Source: Rhynchopus sp. YZ270_cl-10 (Eukaryota; Euglenozoa; Diplonemea; Diplonemida; Diplonemidae). Taken from it: a DNA stretch of 64,000 nucleotides. The notes below the pieces were generated by a model. The model was not told the origin of the DNA and ran no database searches. It saw nothing but the letters and a program-made list of their open reading frames with translations. Shown here piece after piece: positions 19,763-29,249 of this stretch (position 1 is its first letter; the number at the start of each line of letters is the position of its first letter). The position numbers were made by a program, and so were the translations under genes. The stretch spans positions 310,001-374,000 of the forward strand of contig OZ037843.1 of the NCBI GenBank assembly GCA_964035575.1, in the 5' to 3' direction.

Positions 19763-21871
19763 TCAGGTGTTGCCCTCAAGCACGTAGTACACACCCGTTT
19801 GCCCACCGTACAGTGCCACTGCATTGTGCAGCGATGTTGGCAAAGTGTCGCCCTCAGGCTCGAAGAGACAGACACCATGGTCGCGCACAGCCTCCGCACA
19901 CAGCGTCCAGCTGCGACGTACTGTCCCCCCCATCACCGTCACAAAGCGTTGTGTCCTTGCCCCCACATCACCATGCTGCACAGGGCCTGTCACGAAACCT
20001 GCGCCGTTCAGGATACCCTTTGCAAGCATGCGTTGTGCAAAGCGGACTGCGTTCTCCATGTGTGCAGGGGCAGAGCGGGTCACGTTCCACGACACACAGA
20101 CACGGCTGCCAAGCACAGTCTGGAGGTGGCCCCGGCTCTGGTCGAGGGAGATGATGAGGGTGGCAAGCCCGCTGCTCACGTCGTGGAATGCGTTTAAGCT
20201 TGATTCGTCTGAGACGGATAGCTCTGCGGTCGCGATGGTGACGGAGACGTGGTGCGCCTGGCCCGCCAACCGTTGAACCCCTTGATGTGCTCCTACTGTA
20301 TTCGACGAGCCAGACGCAGAAAACCCAGACGCAGACATGCACTTCAGCCACATGCCCTCTCTGTTGCGCTCAACGAGAGGTGTGTTCTTCCGCCCTTCCA
20401 ACGAAACGGGCCACACAGGGCACACAAACGTCGTCCCGCTCACGCCCTTCAGTTCAAGTGCCTCCGTCTCACCCACAACACCACTGCACGCAGCACAGTC
20501 AGACGTCCACAGGTCAGAGGGCACAGCAACAGCCCCAGGCATGCATGTGCTCTCAAGGCGTGACGCAACGTTGACAGTGTGTCCGAAGTAGTCTGTCCGT
20601 CCAGTGAGTGTGTTCTGTTCGACAGTCACAGGGCCGGTGTTGACACCAATGCGCACAGTGAGGCCACCCCACAGAGAGTCTTGCGGTGTGCAGATGGGTG
20701 CATCTTCAAGCAGCGACGCAGGCCAGTCTGCTGCAAGCAGCTTCTCGTGTACCTGCAGAGCAAAGTTGACTCCGTCTGCTGTTGTCTCGAAGGCAATCAT
20801 GAAGGCGTCGCCAATGGTTTTGACTTCGTACCCGCCGAACACAGCCATCACCTCACGCATCACACGGTTGTGTATCTTCAGGCCGGCACTCATCCCGTCA
20901 GGTGCGTTCTCCCAGATCGACGTCGAGGCACGGATGTCTGTGAACACAATCGTTGCTGTCTCGCTGTCAAATGCGGGTGCAGCAGACATATGGCGGTCTG
21001 GCACGCCCGCAGACTGCTCATCCTCCTCAAACAGCGCAGCAGGGAGGTAGGGACGGTACTTCCGCAGGTTCTCCTCCAACGCCCGCAGTGCTTCCGCCAT
21101 CCCCTCAGGCAGCTCACCACCGTGCTCCTCCAGCAGCTCCGCCACCTTCTCCACATCGTACCCAGCCAGGAGCGAGGCGATCTGCTGCACTGTTGCTATG
21201 GTACGCCGTGTGGTGTCTTGCTCCTTGAGGATGTCGCGCGCAAAGCCTCTGGTTGCAACGAAGTCCATCAAGAACACTTGCAGGGCGGTCACGAGCTGGC
21301 TGGTAGTGTCACTCGCGCAGGGCAGCACCTCGCAACGCAGTGTTTTTTCCAACAGCTCACGCCTTCCAGTCGGACCACCTTGCGGCACCAGACCGGGCAG
21401 GTCCAGGATACCCCACCTCCACCGCTCCTCCATCCAAAGCACTAACAGCCACATCACCGTCACCACGACTAACCCAACCGAGTACCTCGCCTGCACCTGC
21501 ATAACAAGAAGGAAGTCAACCACGAGCACCAGGGCCGGCCAGAAGTAGTTCGACTTGGTCCGAGCGTTGAGATCCGCCATGCACACTGCGATTGCGTACA
21601 GTGCGGCACTGCTGACCACAATGCATGTTGTCAGACGCACACGGCAGAGCACCAGAGCAACACTCCCTGCTGAGATGACGTTGACCAAACAGAAGTTCAT
21701 CGCCTGCACTGCACCTTCTAGGAGTGCAGAGCTCTTCGCGACTGTGAAGGCCAGCGTGCTCATCAGGACAGCAACGTTAATGGTAAAAAAGAGCGTCCGC
21801 TGGCGTGTCTGCTTTGCATCGAGCGTGCCATCGAGGGACAGCACGCCGTCCAAGCAGCGGAAACAGCGCAT
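19763..21871 (-). CDS. Receptor-type adenylate cyclase B
   Basis: Complete 702-residue class III cyclase. About five membrane segments lie within residues 26-147 (for example LVLVVDFLLVMQV at 114-126). A helical linker (195-283) ends in NLRKYRPYLPAALFEED, and the catalytic domain spans about 303-480. It retains D312 and D355 for metal, K351 and D427 for adenine selection, and N434 and R438 for catalysis. Residues of about 540-695 form a second cyclase-like fold (SRVCVSWN, then GPVQHGDVGA and VTVMGGTV) that lacks the metal aspartates and the Asn/Arg pair, hence a pseudo-domain. The protein would act as a membrane cAMP synthase. It borders the surface-protein array on the same strand. A C9-type tract plus TAG precedes the ATG by 47 nt. 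Stop TGA. Confidence 0.96.
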   Translation of the reverse strand: MRCFRCLDGVLSLDGTLDAKQTRQRTLFFTINVAVLMSTLAFTVAKSSALLEGAVQAMNFCLVNVISAGSVALVLCRVRLTTCIVVSSAALYAIAVCMADLNARTKSNYFWPALVLVVDFLLVMQVQARYSVGLVVVTVMWLLVLWMEERWRWGILDLPGLVPQGGPTGRRELLEKTLRCEVLPCASDTTSQLVTALQVFLMDFVATRGFARDILKEQDTTRRTIATVQQIASLLAGYDVEKVAELLEEHGGELPEGMAEALRALEENLRKYRPYLPAALFEEDEQSAGVPDRHMSAAPAFDSETATIVFTDIRASTSIWENAPDGMSAGLKIHNRVMREVMAVFGGYEVKTIGDAFMIAFETTADGVNFALQVHEKLLAADWPASLLEDAPICTPQDSLWGGLTVRIGVNTGPVTVEQNTLTGRTDYFGHTVNVASRLESTCMPGAVAVPSDLWTSDCAACSGVVGETEALELKGVSGTTFVCPVWPVSLEGRKNTPLVERNREGMWLKCMSASGFSASGSSNTVGAHQGVQRLAGQAHHVSVTIATAELSVSDESSLNAFHDVSSGLATLIISLDQSRGHLQTVLGSRVCVSWNVTRSAPAHMENAVRFAQRMLAKGILNGAGFVTGPVQHGDVGARTQRFVTVMGGTVRRSWTLCAEAVRDHGVCLFEPEGDTLPTSLHNAVALYGGQTGVYYVLEGNT

Positions 21872-21918
21872 CAGTGTGTTGTGCTTAGGTAATGAAGAGT
21901 GAGGTGAAGGGGAGCTAC

Positions 21919-21936
21919 CTAGGGGGGGGGAATGAA
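21919..21936 (-). promoter_or_regulatory. Candidate splice acceptor of cyclase B
   Basis: The minus strand has a run of nine or more C residues followed by TAG, 47 nt upstream of the ATG. This pattern is typical of a strong 3' splice acceptor. Confidence 0.4.
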
Positions 21937-21949
21937 CGAAGCGTGGTGA

Positions 21950-23649
21950 AATACAACATCCCGCTGAACAGTGTATCGTGATACAATGTAAGGTGTAGGG
22001 GGGTGAGCCCTAACCGTGCGGTGCGACGTCCACTTCGTGGAGTGGAAACAAAAAATATGAGTAAAAAAACTGAAAACGGAGCGACTGTCATTTTATTATC
22101 AGTTTTTCCCTCAAGAATCTTGGTTCATTTCACAGAAGGTGAATGCCCCGCATGCACAACAAAACCTTGCAGCCCTTCTAATGCCACACAGATTTCGCTG
22201 AAAGGTGTTAATGATAAAACGTGGTTTCAAGAATGTCATGCATTCATTTAACATGCTCAGTGTAACGCACAGGCGTAGAAAAATGTTACTGTGCAAAGGC
22301 AAAAAGCAAATACAACAGTAACACGTTCCTATCCGGCGTAATTTGTTGAGCAAAAAAAAATCTGCGACATAAAAAAAATATCAGCAAAAGAATCAAGAAA
22401 CCTATGAGCGAGCATCTGAGGAGAACAGACAGAGATGAAGCTAATGTGTGACAGGTTCGTCACACGAACGCTTGCAATACACAGACTCTTCAAGACGAAC
22501 CAACAAACAAATGCAAGTGCCCACATGTTACAAAAGGGCGTCACACATCACTAAGCTCGCAAAAAAGGGGTGGGAAAAGCAAAGAATCGTACTGGTAAAG
22601 ATGTGCTTCTCCTGCTCACATCTTTTAGGAAAAATCAAAAGAAACTTTGAAAGATGAATGTGCTGTATTACCTGCACATATCTTTTCAAAACAAATTAAA
22701 CTAGTTATGAACCGCCTCCCCGCTCACAACTACGATGCGGGCAAAAAGCCATTAGTTGTGTGTCGTCATCACCACATACAAGACAAGAAACGAACGAAAT
22801 AAACAATTCGGAAAACGCACGTGTGCAGCACGCACCCCCGTTGCCACGTTTCTGCAAGGGGGTGCTCATCCCACACACACACAGCCCATACATGTTGTAA
22901 CACTGACACATAAGTTTCTTTGCGACAGTTGCTCTCCGCACCTGATGGTGAATAAAGCATGGCATGATAGTAGCACGTAGAACGGAGGGGACTTCGCCCA
23001 AACACAGACAGCGACCATGTGGTCATGGTGGCAGGGACGAACAACATGGGGAAGCAGTCGTCAAGAATGCTTCAGGGAGGGGTGTCATATTGCTTGTGAA
23101 CAACATGACAACAATAAAACAGTCAATTATATTTTTCCTTCCTTCAAAACTTCACACACAACGCTTTTGGTTTTTGGGAGACACACAAGGTGTCAGGTTC
23201 TAGGTTCTGGTAAGCACGGAACCACCCTGCACCTGTTTGTCATATGTTTTCCCGTACAACACATGGAGAAACGTTTCGCACTCGAAACAAGGGTAATATT
23301 GTCACATTGTAAGGCTTTTTGATAAAAGTAGTGAACACAAAAACCAACTCGTGTGGAAGAAAAAAGGAGAGGAACATATATTTTTCTGAATGAAAGTAGC
23401 GTTTACGTTTTGGGTGCGGGGTGGAGAATAAAATCTGTTCGATAAAAGAAACGCGAGTGTGTTGTTTTATCAGTTCAGTTTAAGAAAAATGCTTTCATGA
23501 AACTATTTACGTTTATGAGCTAAGGGATACGGGATGGGGTTATGGGATGGTTAAGATGGTTAAGTTACTCTTTTCAAAATGCCAACTTTGAAGTCAACAA
23601 CAACAAAAACAAACTCAGCTGGCACTTCACAAAGATGTGACACCATTCA
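21950..23649. repeat. Surface-array spacer, type I, copy 1
   Basis: Closely similar along most of its length to 27165-29249. It marks the left end of the duplicated array although no surface gene lies to its left. It holds the segment with ATGTGGTCATGGTGGCAGGG (about 23015) that occurs in all five spacers. A plus-strand frame near 22131-22251 begins with GECP as in the type II spacers. No gene is called. Confidence 0.8.
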
Positions 23650-26600
23650 TCAGTGCAGCATTTCTCTGTCCTCAAGACACACTGCCTCACCTTCAAGGTC
23701 TTCAGGCAGCAGTGCAGTGTTGTAGAAGCGCTCGGTCGGTGTGCCCTTCTGTGCCTGTCTGCAGAAGAACACCGCCACCCCAACAGCAAGCAGCAGACAC
23801 GTGCCCAGTGCTGCAATCACCACCCACGCTGCTGTGCTCAGCAGCGGTGTGTCCGCCTCCACTTCCGGCACAGGTGTGGGCAGCAGCGCACCTGCAGGCA
23901 GGGATGTGCCACGTGGCGGTGCTGGTGTGTGCGGCACAGGCTGCGCTGACACATGTGGCCCTGAAGGTGATGATGATGCAGATGCAGACGATGTGGGTGC
24001 AGGTGTCTCAGTGGCAGACGTCAGCGGTGCTTCTGGTGCTTCTGTCGCAGGTGACCCTGTTGCTGGCAGTGGTGCAGACGTTCCATTTGCTGTGTTTGGT
24101 GTATCAGGTGCAGGCGTCAGTGGCGCTGTGTCTGGTGCACGAGTCACAGGTACACTTGTCTCAGGTGCAGGCGTCAGTGGCGTTTGTGGAACAGGTGAGT
24201 CAGACACAGGTGCACGAGTCTCAAGTGCATTGGGTGGCGATTCAGTCACAGGTGCTAGTAACGGGTACAGTTGTCTCAGGTGTAGGTGTCAGTGGCGTTT
24301 GTGGAACAGGTGAGTCAGACACAGGTGCACGAGTCTCAGGTGCATTGGGTGGCGATTCAGTCACAGGTGCACGTGTCAGTGGCGATTCTGTGAGTGGCAC
24401 GTGTGTCGGAGGTGCAGGAGTCAGTGGCACTTCAGTCACAGGTGCGCTTGTCAGTGGCGACTCCGTCACTGGTGCATGAGTCAGTGGCGATTCTGTCTCA
24501 CCTGCTTCTGTCTGGGGCACTTGCGTCACTGGTGCATTGGACAGTGGTGACTGTGTCCCAAGTGTTCCTGTCTGCGGTGCTTGTGTCACTTCAGGCATCG
24601 ACGACGGCAGCGCTGTCTCTGGCACTGGTGTGTAGATCGCTGGGATGTCTGTCGGCACACCACCGTTGCAGCTCCACCCAAACACGAGTCGGAACGCGTA
24701 ACCCGGCACGTACCACGCACTGTCATTCACTGTGATGTTGAAGAGGCCACTGTTCGCGAAGTCGGCAGTCATGTTTGTTGACGGGACGAAGTGGGATGTC
24801 GTCGGTGGCACTGTTGCGCTGTACACCTCTTTGCCTGTGCTGTCCACCATTGTCACACTTGAATAGTCTTCAAAAAACTGCAGCCACGCTGCCACCGACA
24901 GTACACCATAACATTGCATAACCCAGGAGAGACGTCTGCCCCCACTTACCATCGATCCAAGCGACCTGCTGTATGTGCCACTGTCACCCAGGGTAAGACA
25001 CTCTGACGCATTCGTGCCTGGTGCAGGTGCAATCACAGGTGCCTCCTCACACGTCCAGGTCATGCTAAGCCTCCCTGCACCTTTAGGGTAGTTTGTCCGC
25101 CAGGTGACAAAACGCAACACCATGTTTCCATCAGCAGGGTAGCTCACATTGTAGTCTCCAGTATTTGACAGAGTGTCAAGGTTGTAACCGTAGCTGTTCT
25201 CGAGCGTCACCCATTCGGTCTGAAAGGCGAGATAAAAGTCGAACCCGACGTGCAGTGTGCCCGTGCACGAGAGGTACCAACACGCAGTTGTGGGCCCGGT
25301 ATACATATTTTGATAGACAAGCGACCTGCCAACCCGGTCCTCGAGGTCAGTGCACGACGCAATGGGCACAGGGGTGGGCGGTACCCTCGTCTCCGGAACA
25401 GCAGTGCTCGGTGCGTAAGGCAGTGCAGGGCTCGCCGCGTCACACGCCCAAGACATGAGGAGAACGTCGTCCGACAACCCCGTGCTGTGCACAACATGCA
25501 TCTGAAAGACACCCCCAGCAGGATACGTCCTGCTTGTGTTGATCATCGAACCCCCCGTCCCGTTCGCAAAGAACACCTCCCGGCCAGTTCCGTCCAAAAA
25601 GGTCACATTCGTGTCATGTGTGGGCTGCACTTCCAACGCCACAGAAAACGTCCCGAGACACTGCACAGCAAAGCAGTGTGATGCAGTTGCAAATAAGACC
25701 CGGCGGTAGGTGCCGACAGGTGCCAGGGTCAGGCACTCTGCACTGTTGATGCCTGGTGCAGGTGGTGGCACTGGACCTGCTTCGCACGTCCAGTCAAAGC
25801 TGACTTGGACAGTCACATAGCGCGCGTACTTCACCAAGGACAGTGTCAGCAAGCCGTCAGCAGGGTAGCTCGTCGCCAGTCGTCTTGTGTTCACCTCCAG
25901 CTCCATGAGCTCGTACCCGTCTGCATTGAGGAGCGTCAGTGCTGCAATATCATCGTAGAACGCAACAAATAAGGGCACATTGACGTGCACAGTCCCCTTG
26001 CACTGCACTGTCCAACACTGCGACTCTGCAAATGAGCCCACCATCGGTGCTTCCAATGCAATACACGGTGCTGTTGGTGCAGGTGTGTCAGGTGTGTCAG
26101 ATGCAGGTGTGTCAGGTGCACCTGTCAGAGGTGCTGATGTCCCACCGCCAATTGCAGGAAGCACAGGTGCAGCAGCGTTGCACCCCCACGCAAGAGCAAA
26201 GTAAGCATCCCGGTAGTAGTTCCACATGGGGGGCACGACGTGCACGAGCATGTTTCCGTCGCTTGCATAACTCCCGACAGTCCTGGCCGTCTCAGTGATG
26301 TGTTCCAGTGCGGTGCCGTCACTTCCCTCAACTGTGATGTTAAGGCCGTAGCCTGGCTCGAAATTCTCGACAACGTCCATGTCCAGGTCAATGACACCTC
26401 TGCACGGGATGACGAGACAGCTGTCACCACCCCCCGTTAGAGGCATGCTGTACGTCCCGACAGCGTCCAGTGTGAGACACGTCGCACTGTCGATGCCAGG
26501 GGCAGGCAGGGTGACTGCACCTGGCGTGCATGTGTAGTCAATTCTGAAGGAAGTGTCCGTGGCTGGGATCTCGAAAAAGTAGCGAAACGTCATGACCCCG

Positions 26601-26965
26601 TCTGCAGGGTAGCTTGCGACGTAGCTGTACGCATTGCTCGAGTGATAGGCGTCAGGGCTCGACAACGCAGCCAGCCGATACCCTGCAGAGTTCTCGAGGG
26701 TCAGCAGATCGATGTTCGCGACTTTCATCGTGTACGACACATTCAATGTCCCATAGCACGTATACTGCCAGCACGGGTTGACCATTTGATCAACGATCTT
26801 CATCGAAGTAAACGGAGAGGGTGGCAGGGATGTGCAAGGTGCCGCCGGTGGTGTCTGTGTCGCCGGAGCCCGTGTGGGCGGTGCGATAGTCGGCGGGTCT
26901 GATGGGAGCACAACTGTTGCAGACACGGCACACATTAGAAGCAAGCTGCACAGCCGCAGCAGCAT
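23650..26965 (-). pseudogene. Surface protein S1, frameshifted in the stalk
   Basis: First copy of the array. The start is the ATG at 26965, which opens a signal peptide (MLLRLCSLLLMCAVSA); the frame is open further upstream but only from a TTG. A short Thr/Pro linker precedes six Cys-rich repeats, then a stalk of TESPLTSAPV-like units. Near 24251-24256 two bases are missing relative to S3 and S5 (GGTGCTAG against GGTGTGCTAG), so the upstream frame ends at 24242. The remaining stalk, the membrane helix (AAWVVIAALGTCLLLAVGVA) and the tail continue in another frame to 23650. Either it is a real recent pseudogene, secreted without an anchor, or an assembly error in the minisatellite. The N-terminal type is shared with S2. 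Confidence 0.88.
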
Positions 26966-27001
26966 TGTGTGGTTGTTGTTTCTTTTGAGAGGTGGAAGTA
27001 C

Positions 27002-27060
27002 CTGGGTCGTGGTGGTTGTGTTGTGGACAGGGGTGGAAACAAGAGTGGAAATAACCAAAT
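27002..27060 (-). promoter_or_regulatory. Conserved 5' flank and candidate acceptor of S1 to S4
   Basis: The minus strand reads TTTCCACTCTTGTTTCCACC, then CCTGTCCACAACAC and CACGACCCAG, about 37 nt before the ATG. The same block precedes S2 (32364), S3 (37560) and S4 (42607). In S5 only the last 50-60 nt before the ATG are shared. A second AG (CTCAAAAG) lies closer to the start. Confidence 0.35.
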
Positions 27061-29249
27061 GCAAGTCGTGTCATTTTATTGTGAATTTTCTTAAGAATTT
27101 TGACTCAGTTTACACAAAGGGTGGTGGTAAACGAAGTGTGACCTGAAATCCAACATCCCGCTCGTGAACAGTATACCTTGCCTTGGTACAAATGACCGGT
27201 GCGCCGGGGGTGGACCCCAACTGTGCAGTGCTACATCCATTTCGTGGTTGACAGATAGTTGTGCGCCAGGAGTGGAAACAAAAAACACGAGTAAAATAAC
27301 TGAAAACGAAGCGGGTGTCATTTTATTATCAGTTTTTCCCTCAAGAATCTTGGTTCAGTTCACAGAAGGTGAATGCCCCGCATGCGCAACAAAACCTTGC
27401 AGCCCTTCTAATGCCACACAGATTAATGATAAAACGTGGTTTCAAGAATGTCATGCATTCATTTAACATGCTCAGTGTAACGCACAGGCGTAGAAAAATG
27501 TTACTGTGCAAAGGCAAAGGCAAAAAGCAAATACAACAGTAACACGTTCCTCCGGCGTAATTTGTTGAGCAAAAAAAATCTGCAACATACATAAAAGCAG
27601 CAAAAGAATCAAGAAACCTATGAGCGAGCATCTGAGGAGAACAGACAGAGATGAAGCTAATGTGTGACAGGTTCGTCACACGAACGCTTGCAATACACAG
27701 ACTCTTCAAGACGAACCAACAAACAAATGCAAGTGCCCACATGTTACAAAAGGGCGTCACATAAATAAAATAGTGAAACAGATACCATCACTAAGCTCGC
27801 AAAAAAGGGGTGGGAAAAGGAACAAATCGTACTGGTAAAAATGTGCCTCTCCTGCTCACATCTTTAAGGAAAAATCAAAAGAAACTTTGAAAGATGAATG
27901 TGCTGTATTACCTGCACACATCTTTTCAAAATAAATTACAGTCTTGAAAGCGTTGCCGATGATCTCAAGACACACAGCTGTGTCGTCACCACCACATACA
28001 AGACAAGAAACGAACAAAAATAAACAATTCGAAAAACACACGTGTGTGGCCCGCACCCCCGTTGCCACGTTTCTGCAAGGGGGTGCTCATCCCACACACA
28101 CACAACCTATACATGTTGTAACACTGACACATAAGTTTCTTTTGCGACAGTTGCTCTGCGCACCTGATGGTGAATAAAGCATGGCATGATAGTAGCACGT
28201 AGAACGGAGGGGACTTCGCCCAAACACAGACAGCGACCATGTGGTCATGGTGGCAGGGGCGAACAACATGGGGAAGCAGTCGTCAAGAATGCTTCAGGGA
28301 GGGGTGTCATATTGCTTGTGAACAACATGACAACAATAAAACAGTCAATTATATTTTTCTTTCCTTCAAAACTTCACACACAACGCTTTGGTTTTTGAGA
28401 GACCCACAAGGTGCCGGGTTCTATGATGTGCACAGAATCACCCTGCACCTGTTTGTCATATCTTTTCCTGTGCAATACATGGAGAAACGTTTCGCACTCG
28501 AAAGGGTAATATTGTCACATTGTAAAGCTTCTTGATAAAAGTAGTGAACACAAAAACCAACTCGTGTGGAAGAAAAAAGAAAAGGAAATATATTTCTCTG
28601 ATTGAAAGTGGTGTTTATGTTTTGGGTACGGGGTGGAGGGTAAAATCTGTTTGATAAAGGAATGTTTTATCTTGTTCAGTTTAAGAAAAATGCCCTCCTG
28701 AAACTACCGTAATCGTAAAAATTCTGGGGCGTAAAAATGTCCCAAGTTTCAGATTTTCCCCCAATTGTCCAAGTTTTGTTACGTCCCAGAATTGTTCGGG
28801 CGGTTTTCCGGGTACTTGTCAATTTTTTGGGGGTGTGGGTGGTGGGGTGCGGCTGGTTCGCGGAGGGATCATAACCGGCCCAAGTATGTATATTTTTTTT
28901 TGTTTGTTGGACATGTTTGGGTTTGCACCGAAGTGCATGGGTGAGGGAGGGGGCAAGGTCACACAGACAATTCTGGGACGTAAATATTCTGGGACGTAAA
29001 AATGTCCCAAGTTTAAAAAAGTCCAAAATGTCCCAGTTTTGTTACGTCCCAGAATATTTACGTCCCAAAAATTTTACGCCCCAGAATTCTTACGATTATG
29101 GTATTTAAGTTTTATGAGATAAAGGATACGGGATGGGGTTATGGGATGGGTTAAGATGGTTAAGTTACTCTTTTCAAAATGCCAACTTTGAAGTCAACAA
29201 CAACAACAAAAACAAAGGCAGCTGGCACTTCACAAAGCTGTGACACCGT
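27061..29249. repeat. Surface-array spacer, type I, copy 2
   Basis: Duplicate of 21950-23649, separating S1 from S2. It differs mainly by the TA-flanked MITE at 28707-29101 and by a block at 27120-27245 that is also found at 19318. It contains the pan-spacer segment at about 28240-28345. A fragment of this spacer also occurs far away at 57020-57375. Confidence 0.8.
28707..29101. mobile_element. MITE with TA target duplication
   Basis: Inverted ends CCGTAATCGTAAAAATTCTG and the near-complement ending CGATTATGG. TA lies on each side (28705-28706, 29102-29103). The type I spacer copy at about 23497-23515 shows the empty site (GAAACTATTTACG). Subterminal GGGACGTAAA/TTTACGTCCC blocks recur several times. 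A 2-bp TA duplication suggests mariner/Tc1 mobilisation. It is 395 bp and non-coding. It inserted after the spacer duplication. Confidence 0.88.

Noticed and set aside
19622-21445. Plus-strand frames of 100-290 codons opposite cyclase B, and similar ones opposite cyclases A and C, the surface genes and GH3
   Set aside because: They are antisense shadows of real genes. The minus-strand frames carry family motifs; these do not.
26966-27064. N-terminal extension of the surface proteins (33 residues before the chosen Met)
   Set aside because: It starts from TTG, and the next ATG opens a typical signal peptide. The extension also differs in S5.
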